The position numbers were made by a program, and so were the translations under genes. This document shows, one piece after another, positions 51,118 through 62,294 of a stretch of DNA of 64,000 nt (positions are counted from its first letter, which is position 1; every line of letters begins with the position of its first letter). This DNA comes from Edolisoma coerulescens (lineage: Eukaryota; Chordata; Aves; Passeriformes; Campephagidae). The stretch spans positions 370,967-434,966 of the forward strand of contig VWZW01007078.1 in assembly GCA_013397115.1 (NCBI GenBank), written 5' to 3'. The notes below the pieces were generated by a model. That model did not search any database and was not told where the DNA came from. It saw nothing but the letters and a program-made list of their open reading frames with translations.

Positions 51118-53592
51118 CTGGAAGGGGTAAAGAGAGGGAAAAAAAAAACCCCAAACCTTCACATCTGGTGACATTTTCGTAACAGAGTGACCCACAGACA
51201 GAGAGGAATTGCTCTTGGAGGTGAACAAAAATCAGGAAGTCCAGGCTGGAGCAACCTGCCCACGGCAGGGGGTTGGAATGAGATTGAGCTTTGGGGTCCT
51301 TTCCAACCCAAACTATGCAGTGGTTCTATGCTAAAGCCACTAAATGAAGGTACACATGAGGAAATGTGGGTATGCACTGGGATCTTTGGATTCTCATGAG
51401 GATTTCTGACAGAATTAGGGGATTACAGCTCCTCCACACAATGAAAAAAAAAATCCATTTTTACTCAGTGGGGACTTTTCTTTGATTTCTGATGCTGCTT
51501 CTGAAAAGCAAAACTTCCACCTCTGCCACACACTGGATTATTCCAACTCAAAACAATTTCAAGGGTGAAGCAAAGCTTTCCAGGAGGGCCATTATTCCCA
51601 TCTGATTGTTGTGTGGCGAGCTGGATATCAGACATGGAGCAGGGAAGGGGAAGCAGGAAGGTGTGATGTGAGATTCAGAGATACAGGCAAAGGTTTAGCC
51701 AATTCCATGGTACAGAAGTTGTTGAGTTGTCCACTGCTTCTGTCAGAAAATTCTTTTGGAAAAGGTCAGCAAAAGTTAAAGAAACAAAATTAGCTTCAAC
51801 TTGTTAAGAGTCTGCTGGGGTCTTAAATCACTTGATTTTCTGATTCCAAAATCACTGACCTTGAAACGAATCTTGTAATGGCCAAAAAAAACCAAACCAA
51901 AACCCCCCAAATCTGACTATTCAACCTGTTTCTTCTTCTTGGGATCCTTACCTGCCCCCAGAGGGTAAAGAGACACATCAGCCTAGAGGAGCAAGTGTTC
52001 CCCAGCTTCCTGCTGCCTCACTGCATAGCCTCTAGATGGCTTTGTCCAAGCAAGCTGGATGAGACTGGGTCTGTTTTCAGCTTTATCTTGGCCAAGGCTT
52101 GGAATGTGACACCTAAAACCCTCCTGCTCCCATTTTCAGGCTACGCTTCCTTTCCGTGCCTCCCCCTGGATGTATCCCCCATTCCTTCCCTCCCAGAAAA
52201 CCAACTCAGCTGGCAGCCCAAATCTCCTGCAGCATCACAGCGGAGCAGCTACTAGAAAAGCAACTGAAATCAGTGTTTTAATCTGAGGCTGGGGTGTATT
52301 TCCCAGATCCAGGGGTGGCTGTTCCTCCAGCAGCGAGGCTCCAAACCAGCCCTGGGAGCGGAAGCCGCGTTTGGTGCCGTCGCTGTTCCCTTCTCCCGCT
52401 TTTGTGTGAGCTTGTCTTGTTTAGTCTGAAAGGAAGCAGGACTGGACTTCAACAACAAGGGCCACGACAGCATGAGCCTTTCTCAAATAACTTTTCCTCT
52501 TTCCCTGAAAGAGGACAATTTCCCTGTGTCAGACCACAGAGGGTACAAGCGAATGAGGGGCTGCCTTGTGGAAACGTGACCAAACAAATCAGGGATATCG
52601 GGAATATGAAAGCCTTGAGCTGTATTTTACATGCTCAAAAGACACTTATTTTTTCCTCTATATTTAGTAAAAGGTTAAATCCAAATCAAAATAAATCCTC
52701 TTTGCTACTACCTCAAGCAGGCCACGGCCTCTGTACTTGCAAGCCCTGAACCAATTTAATTGTTTAATGTCATAAAGTGGTAGGCTCATGTTAAAAGCTA
52801 GGACTTAAAGGTCAAATTAGTCCACCAAAAATCCCACACCCCGATACGAAAATCTGGCCTCGATTCAGATATCAATTAGCTCTGTTTCAGCAGAGGCATT
52901 TGCTGTAAGAAAAAATTACACAGTGCTTTCAGTTTAATAAATCAACCATTAGTGGACACTGATCCTATCCATGCCCTGGAACAGGTACACAGACCTGTGA
53001 GAGGGGAACAGAGCAAGAGGGACGGGACTGAACAACTGTCAAGGGCCAGAACCTGGCCTGGCTCAAACAATGTCATCACCCTAAGAAAAAAGGGAATTAC
53101 TAAACTCCACAAGCTCTTGGTAGAGTTTTTCTGGCCACCAAGCGCTGCCCTAATTTATCCCAGAAAGTACCTGGTCGATGTAAGAGGGCTTTCCTCTTCC
53201 TTCATGCAGGTTTAATCTGATCCCTGATCTCATCCACATGATCTCTGAGCAGGGGTTACTGGGGATTGCAGGGTTAGTGCCTCGCAGATACCTCAGTCAC
53301 TCCACCTCACCTCTGCCTCCCACTCCCATCCCTGCCCACGCCCCCGACTGCTCGGAATATTCGCTGCTCTTTTATTCAGCTCCTTCACTTAGGAATTGTT
53401 TTATTCCCAACATCAGCCTAAGGCCATCCCAAATTGCCCAAAATAAAGAGGAACAGCGCATTAGAGCTTTAAGCAAGTTTCTAAACCCAGGTTTTACTTG
53501 CCAAATTTAAACTCCGAAAGGCAACAGATCGCCTTGAGCAGGGTTTGTTCTAATCTTGGCCAGGGCTTATGAAACAACAAAACTCCTCCTAC
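51118..53592 (-). other. PINX1 intron 5, 2.5 kb
   Basis: The intron is bounded by donor gtagga (next to 53593) and acceptor ttccag (next to 51117). It contains a CR1 remnant at 51239-51330. A mildly GC-rich patch with several CpGs lies at about 52330-52400. Nothing else is recognised. Confidence 0.85.
51239..51330 (+). mobile_element. CR1 LINE 3' tip
   Basis: The tip carries 'gtccaggctggagcaacctg' and 'ggggtcctttccaacccaaa', 120 bp upstream of exon 6 in the transcript. Confidence 0.85.
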
Positions 53593-53685
53593 CTTTGGCA
53601 AACTTCATATAATGGACACGTTTCTTGGAAGATTTGGATTTTTCTTCGAGGCTAAATGTCTTTTTCTGCTTTTTCACTGAGGACT
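53593..53685 (-). CDS. PINX1: PINX1 coding exon 5
   Basis: This 93-bp exon encodes S-S-V-K-K-Q-K-K-T-F-S-L-E-E-K-S-K followed by S-S-K-K-R-V-H-Y-M-K-F-A-K. The first two bases complete a glutamate codon and the last base starts a glycine codon. The basic stretch and the R-V-H-Y-M-K-F motif match the middle of vertebrate PINX1. The acceptor is a thymine-rich tract ending in tttag|agt and the donor is caaag|gtagga on the minus strand. The exon ends in phase 1, which is what exon 6 requires. Confidence 0.95.
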
Positions 53686-55370
53686 CTAAAAAAAAACCAA
53701 AAAAACCCAAGCAAATAGGCTCCAGCTCTGTTAGAGGCACTTTAACCACCAAATTCAAACATCAGTGTTTTCAACTTTCTCTCTCAAAATCCAGTCAACA
53801 ACACACCATAAAGTATTACTGAAGCAAGCACCCTAAGTTTTGTCTGAAATATGTCAATGCTTGATTTTTTTTTGTCCCATCCCCTTTCTTTCCCACTTCC
53901 AATCCAATGTAATTTGAAAAGGCAGATACAGGTACTCCAGGTCAAAGGCAAATCCATCTCTGTGGTTACAAAATAATAACAGTGCTGTTTTTATAGAGTA
54001 TCCCCAGCACCAGAGTCTGAAAAGATGCAAAAAATAGTAGCACATAAAATACTGAACCTGATCGAGCAAAAAGAAAACGGGGGAAAAAAAAACCCCACCA
54101 GATTTTCATTTCTAACCCTACACAAAATACCTTTATTTGGACATAAGCTGATACATCTGTGCAAGGAAACTGAATGGTGACAAAGCTTTTCTGTCCCTGA
54201 GGCCAGCTAGAACAAATTGCCACATTCCCATTATCTCATTTTCCAGGCTTCCAGAAGAGGGACTGCATCTAAATTGTCCTCTGGGAATGGTCTCTGGGGC
54301 TGGCTCAGTCCCAGAGTCACTCAGGAGTACTTTTGGAGACTATGAGCAGGTTACAGCCACGTGAAGGATTAACCTCACAATTTAACAGCACAGAGATCAC
54401 GTTCCTGTGCTGTGGCAGGTTATTTTAGGGGTACAAATGGGTTTTTTTGCAGCCACAGAGCCTGTTAATTTACAAAATATTGCCAGAAAGAGAGAATTAA
54501 CCTGTTGTTCAGTTAATTACTGCCTTACTAGTCCTGAAAAGAGGCACTACAGGAGTCTCTGCTCTGTAACTCCAGAGAAGGTTACTCTGATGAGATGTTT
54601 TTTTCCTCCCAGTGGGATAGGTAGGGAAATCAACCCATATCCCGAGGGCCAAGTTGAGTCACTTTTTTTATATGATCCCACCCTGGAAAGCTCTGCAGCC
54701 CAAGCTTTTTTGACACTGGAATTCCAGCACTTCCCTGTTTGATAGGCAGTGCCACCTGATGACAGAATGAGCTAAAAGTGAAATCCTCAGCCTGCAGTGG
54801 GAGAGCTGAGGGCCAGCAGGCTGAGATCCATTCTCTCACTCACACATTAAGCCCTAAAGGGAAGGACCAGCAAATCAGTTTTTAACAAAAAATTGTCAAT
54901 AAAAAGGTCTGTGGGGAAAGCAAGGATCACAACTAAAATAGCCTGACAGAGGTACAGCACTTTGAGCCCGGTTTGCAAACTCCTGGTAGCAAAAGGAGCA
55001 TTACATGGGAAAGGGTTTCCACAGAGCTTCCTCCTCCACGTTATTCCTACAGGGAAAGGGGCAGCAGCACCGCCTCGTGCCTGCAGGGAGGAATTTCACT
55101 AAGTGCTGGCACTTGCAGCGGGCAGGGAAATACATCCCTGCATCTTCCAGGGACTGGAAAATCCTCTGACAAACTGAGCAAGCGCTGCAAGGATATTAAT
55201 GTGCTTTTCAAAGCAATTCAGTCAGGGCAATAAAGCCACCAAAGTGGCATTTCTGCAGCAAATCTGGTCGAGGTGGATGTGCCAAAGCACAGGCAGGGGG
55301 TTGTTCCCACATTTTATAAATGGGAAAGGGACAGTCATCATCACTGAGGATCCCAGCAAAAGAGCCAGGA

Positions 55371-55582
55371 ATTATAGAATGGTTTGGGTGGGAAAAGACC
55401 ACATAGTCCCAAAGCCTTCCACTATCCCAGGTTGCTCCAAGCCCCGTCCAACCTGGCCTTGGACACTTCCAGAGATCCAGGGGCAGCCACAGCTTCTCTG
55501 GGAAACCTCTGCCAGGGCCTCACCACCAGTAGATAAATTTCTTCCTAACATTTAATCTAACCTAAACCTGCCCTCACTGGGT
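55371..55582 (-). mobile_element. CR1 LINE 3' fragment
   Basis: It has 'atagaatggtttgggtggga', 'ccaggttgctccaagccccg' and 'ccaggggcagccacagcttc', with a short deletion near the tail. It lies in intron 4. Confidence 0.9.
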
Positions 55583-56087
55583 GCTCAGCTAGAAAAAAAA
55601 AGGAAAAGATAGCTAAAACTACAGACACTGAGGGTATCCGAATGTTGGCATCAACCCCCACGGGTCCCTTCCTTTCCGACCTCTAATTGCAATCCAGCTC
55701 TGGCAACTGCACCAGTTCTTTAAGAACAATGAAGTTTTTCAGCTGACTTTTAATGCAGTTTGAAACTGGAGGATGGCCAATAATGTAACATTTGCTCCTG
55801 CAGCACAGCTGCAGGCAGAGTTTTTTCTGGATGAGTTCTGCCAGCTTCAAAAATTGCCAAAAAACCAAGTTTCAGAGTGATGCCTCTCTGTAAATCACCA
55901 AATGTGACTCTGACCTGGAATTTTCAACGTGCACCCAAATTTGTTCTCATTGATTGAAAACTTGTCCCAGCTCCTAAAAGGACCAAAAGAACTGAGTGAA
56001 ACAGGGAGAAATAAGAGTTTTCAAGGGTCACTTCGCATGAGGTGACCCAGGGAAGAGTGCAGAGCTTAGCACCAAGCCTTGCTCCCT

Positions 56088-56175
56088 GAACTTGCCTCTG
56101 CTGACTCACCGTGGCCCTGGGCAAGTCATTTCAGCTCTCTGCTCATCAGTCTGCAGGTTTCCCACCAGCTACACC
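56088..56175 (+). mobile_element. MIR-like SINE core/tail, fossil
   Basis: The stretch 'ccctgggcaagtcatttcag' is followed by 'ctctctgctcatcagtctgc' and 'aggtttccca'. It follows the MIR core and tail (ccttgggcaagtcacttaac ... ctctctgtgcctcagtttcc) with few gaps. It is the clearest MIR-type remnant in the window and would predate birds. Confidence 0.7.
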
Positions 56176-57361
56176 TCCCTGATCTTCCCAGGGCTCAAGT
56201 TGCAACTTGGGGAGGATTTAGTTCTAAAGGGAGACAGGAACTTTTGGAATTTCCCCATGAAATGCTCTCCTACCTCTCGAGGAGCTGAGTGACAGCACCG
56301 AGTCCTGGGTGGCCTCATGATTCCACAAGAACGACTTGCACAGCAAGTTAAAAAAGGGGTTTTGAGGCATCAGGCTCAGAATTTTAATCCTAGTTCTCCA
56401 GGATTAGAAAACTTCCTTGCTAACTGATTTTTCTCCTCTTCTTTCTACATTTTTTCTCCTAGAAAACCTTCAGTGCTCAAAGGTTAAAAATGAATGAATG
56501 AAGAATTGCTAAATTCACTAAGGTGGCAATTCTGCCCCAGCAGCACATGGACAGGCTGTGTCCAAACAGGAGACCCTGGTTTAACAACACTCCAGAGAGG
56601 TGTTTAGATAAAAAATCAGAATTTAAACATGAGTTTAACGAAAGAAGAGACGATAAATCATTTGATAAACCAATCCTTTCTGTAAGCTCAGATCCACCAC
56701 GACTTCCTAACTTCATTTTCACAAAGCAAGGTCAGCTTGTAAGAAGCTTTTCAAAACAAGAAGACTTTAAAAATAGCCCTTTTGGGAAAAGTTTCCCCAC
56801 TTGTGTGCTCAATACCAGGGCTACAAAAATCACTTTATACCACACTCAAAGCAGAGATGCAGAACTCTGAGGCAAAAGCTACGGAGCAGCTCTCCAAGGA
56901 CAGGAAAAAGAGGTATTTAAGAAGCCACTGGAGCATGGAAGCCAAGTGTGACAGTTCATTAGGAAAAGGAAGGCAAAGCATTGCAGTGCTGAGTGACTGC
57001 TGTGAGCCTTCAGACACATTCTGGGTGCTTCATAAAGAAATAAACCTTCCTGTAGGTACAGCCCAGGAAAAGTGTCCCAAATATTGTGATCCTGGATGAA
57101 ATAAACAGGTTCAACATTTTACGTTTTCTTTCCTCAACAAAAAGCCTTTCTTTGAGTCCTGAGAGCAAAACTGATGCACTGAGATCCACAAATCCATGGT
57201 CACGGATGGCAACACATCCTTTGGCTCCCAGTGATTTTGGGGAAGAAGGGGGAGTTGTTAACCTTATTTGCTGCCCAAACTGAGCCTCAGGAACTCTTTT
57301 AAAGACACAGAATGGAAACTGCTGAGCTTCCAGCATCTGACTGAGCCAAGCATGAACCTAC

Positions 57362-57440
57362 CTGTTTCACCCTGTCCATGGCAGTTATTCAGCTCAGCCA
57401 GAAGCTGGTTGAAGTCATCCTGATGAGCAATCCAGTTGTC
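57362..57440 (-). CDS. PINX1: PINX1 coding exon 4
   Basis: This 79-bp exon encodes D-N-W-I-A-H-Q-D-D-F-N-Q-L-L-A-E-L-N-N-C followed by H-G-Q-G-E-T, which is the strongly conserved segment just after the PINX1 G-patch. The minus-strand acceptor is tttacag|gac and the donor is aacag|gtaggt. It begins in phase 0 and ends with one base (g) of a glutamate codon finished by exon 5. Intron 3 between this exon and exon 3 is only 343 bp. Confidence 0.95.
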
Positions 57441-57783
57441 CTGTAAATATCACCCGCATGAATACAAGGCAGGAGTCTTCAGAACTAACACAAGTTTTAC
57501 TAAATCAGTTATTAAGACTCTTGGAAGTAAATTAATTGGATATATCCAGTCCCTGTTGGTGGGAGGGACCCTGGGAAGCTCCACAGGTGGTAAAACCAAC
57601 AACAGCTCTGACAGTCACCCCAAAGTGAAATTAAATTATCAGGGTTGTGTTGGAAAGTCCTAAACAATCCTGTTTGGTACGTGCTACCACCAGCTGTGAC
57701 AACAGATTTCACTAATATTCCATTCAAATAATTGTGCTTTTGCTGAAATGGGATCCATTCCCTGCCCTGGGTCCAGTGCTCAC
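57441..57783 (-). other. PINX1 intron 3, 343 bp
   Basis: This short intron lies between the second half of the G-patch (exon 3) and exon 4. It has GT-AG borders, and no repeat is recognised in it. Confidence 0.9.
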
Positions 57784-57876
57784 CTCATGATTGATGGTAG
57801 CTCCTAATCCCAGCACGTCATTTTTCACCTTAACCCTGATGTGTTCTGGATTTCCTTGTTCCTGAGCCCCGAGACC
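57784..57876 (-). CDS. PINX1: PINX1 coding exon 3 (G-patch core)
   Basis: This 93-bp, phase 0-0 exon encodes 31 residues: G-L-G-A-Q-E-Q-G, then N-P-E-H-I-R-V-K-V-K-N-D, then V-L-G-L-G-A-T-I-N-H-E. It is the second half of the G-patch, with the regularly spaced glycines G-x-G-A-Q-E-Q-G and L-G-L-G-A that define the motif. The minus-strand acceptor is ttag|ggt and the donor is gag|gtgag. The frame runs straight on from exon 2. The exon is shorter than the usual ORF cut-off and lacks a start codon. It is recognised by the G-patch and by phase agreement with both neighbours. Confidence 0.96.
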
Positions 57877-59642
57877 CTAAGGAGGATTTGAGGGTAAAAA
57901 TGTAAGGATTTTCCAGCACCAATCAGAGCTTTTGGGTTGTCAGACGGTTCGCAAAGAAATACAGCAAGAAATCACAACTTCCTTTTAACTTGCCTGCCTG
58001 TAGCTGAATTCATTCACAGGCATCACCACACAACACACAAAGTTTCTTAAATTCACTACTTAAGCCTCCAGCAAAGCATTATAAACACTACAACAGCAAC
58101 AACATGAAGTAGTTGGGTGATTAACCAGGAAGCCACCTGACATTCCTCAGCAAGCCCAAAGTGTTTCCAGTTTTCAAACATGACACTACATCAGAAGAAC
58201 ATGCCTCTCCCCCAAAATCCCTCTGTCACTGGGAAGGGTAACGGGAGTAAGGCAGATCCACATGGAACACACAGTCCAGAACAGATCTATATGGGAGGAG
58301 AGCAGGGAGGAGCAGGGGAGAAGCAGGACATTCACAACTCCTTCCACCTCATTCACGCTCATAATTAGAGGAAAATATTGGACTTTGGGGTTGTTTAATA
58401 TGAAGCAATATTCAGGTCCAGGGTTATCTTTCTGAAGTGTATGATCAAGGTTAGAAAATTAAATGCCAAAGCTTTTGGTTTAAAACTTTGTTCCTGGTAT
58501 TGACCTGCTTTTTGCCTCATCTGTCACAAATCATCAGCCAAATGTGTTAGAATTAATAAACATTTATGTGGTGCTGCAGTGGACACAAGCCCTGCAGACA
58601 CATCCTGGGGTATCTAATATTTAAAGGGATGAGGCATGTTTGGAAAAGGCTGTTGCTATTACAAACAAAGTAGAGTTTATTTGGTCAGTGAGGTGGAAAA
58701 TTTGCCTTGAAACTTCTGCTGACCAAAAAGTATGGAAGCAAGCAGGACACTCGGCCACACATCCTGCCCTGACCCAATTCCAGTACAACCAATTACAGGA
58801 CTGGTGTAAACAGCTTAATTTCCTTGCCCAGATGGGCTTTTGCCCCTTAATTTGATCAAGGGAAAGCTCCATTTGTCCAAGTTTGCAGTGGAATGGAGAC
58901 ATAAATCCTTCTTGTGCAACTGCTGGCAAGGAAGATCCAGTAGCTTGAGTGGAAAATGTTGTGAGACAACTGAGGCAACAGTTTAAATCCAAAAATAGGC
59001 TTTAAGGCACTTACAGAGTTGAGAATGATCCTAATTTTATGTCTTTTAATGAAAGTCTGGAAGAGGAAATCTAGAAGAATTAAAGTTAGTGGGGGCTTTC
59101 TGGGGATTCTTATCACTAAACACCCTGATGTGCAGCCCCAAATCTCAGCTTTGCTGAGGCACCTCTGTGGATTAAACCTGCAGTTTGCAGGTGCCTGTGC
59201 TGAGCTGGAGGTTGTTATTAGTGCCACAAACCAGTCCCCTGCACCCTAGGCCCTGGCTGGAGCTGGGAAGGGGCACAGCTCACAGCATTTTGGGGGTTCA
59301 AGGAACAGATCAGAAAAAAAAATTAAAACCAGGTGGAAGATTAAAGCAGGTCCTGGAGTTGCTTTAAAGAGCACCAAAAGCAGGGAGAGAATTGAGGGTT
59401 TAAAGGCAGCTTAAAACCTTTAACCTGATTTAAATGTTCCAACTTCTGCTCTCACTTGGGAGTTTAGATTGTCAAAGAATGGAGTGAAACTAGAAAGCAG
59501 GAAAGGCACAAACAAGACTTTGTAACAAAGTGTAGAAATCTGTCACTGCTCAAATTCTCTGTGCACTTAGGAGAATAAATCAAATGAGAGTCCCCTGGCA
59601 GTTTTAGACCCTTCAGCTATACAATTCTCCTTTAGATCCTAC
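57877..59642 (-). other. PINX1 intron 2, 1.8 kb
   Basis: This intron splits the G-patch between lysine and glycine codons (phase 0). No CR1 or other repeat is recognised in it, and its open frames are short. Confidence 0.9.
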
Positions 59643-59752
59643 CTTTCCTTTGGACCAGCCCATCTTTTCCAGCATCTTCTGGCCAAATTTGGAGTCATCG
59701 TTGCTCCAGGCGCTGTTTCGTGGATCCACGGACCACTTCTGCTTTCTCCGGG
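59643..59752 (-). CDS. PINX1: PINX1 coding exon 2 (start of G-patch)
   Basis: This 110-bp exon encodes 36 full codons beginning R-R-K-Q-K-W-S-V-D-P-R-N-S-A-W and ending in M-L-E-K-M-G-W-S-K-G-K. The last part is the first half of the G-patch, the glycine-rich segment that braces DEAH-box helicases such as DHX15. The acceptor is a pyrimidine-rich tract ending in ctccag (on the minus strand) and the donor is aag|gtagga. The first two bases (cc) complete a codon begun in exon 1, so exon 1 must end in phase 1. In human PINX1 the protein starts with only about seven residues before this point, so nearly the whole protein is represented in the window. An open frame continues upstream of the acceptor, but it is intronic and has no family similarity. 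Confidence 0.96.
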
Positions 59753-60604
59753 CTGGAGCAGGAAGGGAAAATTCAAACAGGTTCTGTTGGCATTCCCAGA
59801 GTTCTTGATATTGGATCAGTTCAACCAAAGCTCTTCATTGCAAAAAAACCACCCCAGAACTTACGCCCAACTCAACATATTTTGGGGGTTAACTTTACTG
59901 AACAAAAACCACAACACTAATAAAAGCCCGGTGAAAATATTAATTATTAATGGAAAGATGCCAAAGTAGGATTGCTCCGGAAGCTGCTGTCCCTCAGGAT
60001 GGGCTGCAATTCAGGGAAGGCTTGAAGGATTACCATTTAGGTGTAAATTCCATATTTATTCCAATTTTGTTTTACATCTGGCTTCAACATGGAATCTACA
60101 GAGGAGGAGATTATGCTGCAGCTTTCCCAGTTCTGGACAAAATCCATTCTCCAGACTTCCCTTTAACCAGAACCCAGAAATTTTAATATTTGCCTTCCTA
60201 ACAAAAGCCAAATCAAAAATCCAATGTAAGTGAACAGAGAAAGGGAATGACAGAACACAAACCCGTGGGATTTCAGCTTTTGGATTTCTCAAAAACGGTT
60301 TATGGGAAAACTGAAAAGCTGCCAGAAATTATTGCAGGAGTTAAATGATCCGAAGGAAAATCAAGGCTCCTTTGTCCTATGTGGATTCCTACAGAAATTA
60401 CATTCTCCCAGACCCACGTGTTGCCTTTCCCACCAGGAACAGCTTCCTTGAAATCAAGGAAGAGCAGCCAGCCCAGTTAACCAGTCACTTGAAGTGTGCA
60501 CCTAAGCCCGGGCAGGAAGGGAACCTAAATAAACAAGACAAACAAAGAATGGGAGACAGGAAGATCACAAACTTCATTAAACACCATGGGAAATGCTGGA
60601 TCAA

Positions 60605-60650
60605 AAATGACTGGTTAACCCAAGGCCACACAAAGGCAGGGAGAAGACAA
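60605..60650 (-). mobile_element. possible MIR-like core fragment
   Basis: The plus strand 'tgactggttaacccaaggcc' followed by 'acacaaaggcagggag' resembles the reverse-strand MIR core (gcccaaggtcacacag ... ggcagagc). It is short and uncertain. Confidence 0.3.
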
Positions 60651-60957
60651 ATCCAACGAGGTGTTTTCAATGTAATCAGGAAGTCATCGTTCCCTAAAAG
60701 ACAAGATTTGGGATTTGGGCCAGGGGGACTGAACACTACAGGGATGTTTGACTCATTTTTTGTCCAGTTTTGCTTCATTTTTCAGGAACTAAGACTGTCA
60801 GAATTCAAGGTGGGGGCTTTTTTTAACAAACTTCCGCAACTTTGAAGCTCCAAACAGTCCCTAAAGAGCTTTTACAGTGGGTTAAATGCCCGAGGGCTGT
60901 GAGGGGGACCCAGCCTTTGCCTGGTTCACCTCTCTACAGGAAACAACTTATTAACCT

Positions 60958-61136
60958 CAGAGGCTGTGGCTGCCTCATCCCTGGAAATGTCCAAGGCCAG
61001 GCTGGACGGGGCTTGGAGCAACCTGGGATAGTGGAAGGTGTCCCTGCCCATGGCAGGGGGTGGAATGGGATGGTCCTTTAAGGCTCCACCAGCCCCTTTG
61101 GGGCTCTTCCACCCCAAACCATCCTGGGATTCTGTA
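60958..61136 (+). mobile_element. CR1 LINE 3' tip
   Basis: It carries 'ggccaggctggacggggctt' and 'ggtgtccctgcccatggcag'. The tail is interrupted by an extra segment of about 30 bp (around 61082-61112) before 'ccaaaccatcctgggattct'. It lies in intron 1. Confidence 0.92.
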
Positions 61137-61280
61137 ACTATTCCCACCAGGAAGCCTTGAGAGCAGCACCTCCTGCAAGCCCTGCCCGTGCTGCCAACAA
61201 AAGGCAGGGAAGCACCACTGTGGTCTGGGATTTTAAACTTCCAAACAAACTGGGATTCCCTGCTGCCCCATGGAGAACCA

Positions 61281-61650
61281 GGGGGCTCAGCCTGGAGAAA
61301 AGGAGGCTCAGGGGGGACCTTGTGGCTCTGCACAACTCCTTGACAGGAGGGGGCAGCCAGGGGGGGTCGGGCTCTGCTCCCAGGGAACAAGGGACAGGAT
61401 GAGAGGGAGCGGCCTCAAGTTGTGCCAGGGGAGGTTTAGATTGGATATGAGGGAAAAAAATCTTCACAATAAAAGGTGGTCAGGCATTGGAACAGCTGCC
61501 CAGGGCAGTGCTGGAGTCCCCATCCCTGCAGGGATTTCAAAGCCGTGTGGATGTGGCACTTGGGGACATGGGGCAGTGGTGGCCTTGGCAGTGCTGGGGG
61601 ATGGTTGGACTCGATGATCTTGGAGATCTTTTCCAGCCTAAATGATTCTG
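61281..61650 (+). mobile_element. CR1 LINE 3' fragment
   Basis: A sense copy with 'cctggagaaaaggaggctca', 'gctctgctcccagggaacaa' and 'ggaggtttagattggatatg', ending 'actcgatgatcttggagatc'. G-runs occur in its 5' part. Confidence 0.94.
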
Positions 61651-62294
61651 GTTCAAGGATTCCAACAGATCTTATGCTCCCCAGGTGAGCAGCTTCCTTC
61701 TTTTCAGTCACAACTTCAAAAGTGAATTTCTGTGTTTTTTCCTGAGTATCTCCCTGTGGAGAAGCCCCTGAGATGTTTTGCTCCTGGGAGGATGATGGTA
61801 ACAAAAGCACGAGGGGCACCAGACACAAGTATTTCTTAAGCTTGAAATGAAGAGACCTTCCCTTTCTCAGCACTTGCAATCCAAGTACTTCAAACACAGT
61901 GGGTTTAATCCTCGTATTTCTGCCAGGATAACATACTATGATTTTTAAATAGGGTGAGTTAAATGCAGGAAAAAAACCCCAAAAAACTTGCTTTCATCTT
62001 CAGAGAAGTACTTAAGAAAGCCAGGAACAGCTCTGTGCCATTTACAGAAAACATAAAATCATCTTCCCTTTCCAAACAAACAACAAAATCCACTAACGAG
62101 TCAATAATTTATCAGAAATCTTTGTTCACTGATGTCTTTAGAGTGGGAGAGGAAACCAGGTACGAACTTCCAGCTACAAGATTCAGCTCCTAATTTAACA
62201 CCAATTTTCTGGGCTGCTCCAAAAATGATGCCACAGCGATGGAACTCTGGGAGAGCAGCGCCATCCAGTGGAGAAAATCCTCATTTCCTTAGGG

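Larger units (their letters stand above)
53686..57361 (-). other. PINX1 intron 4, 3.7 kb
   Basis: The intron holds a CR1 copy at 55371-55582 and a MIR-like SINE fossil at 56088-56175. An unexplained 115-codon plus-strand open frame at 56523-56870 has no family match and is probably chance. Confidence 0.85.

Noticed and set aside
56523..56870. 115-codon plus-strand frame in intron 4
   Set aside because: It is antisense to the gene, shows no family similarity and has no splice partners; it is probably chance.
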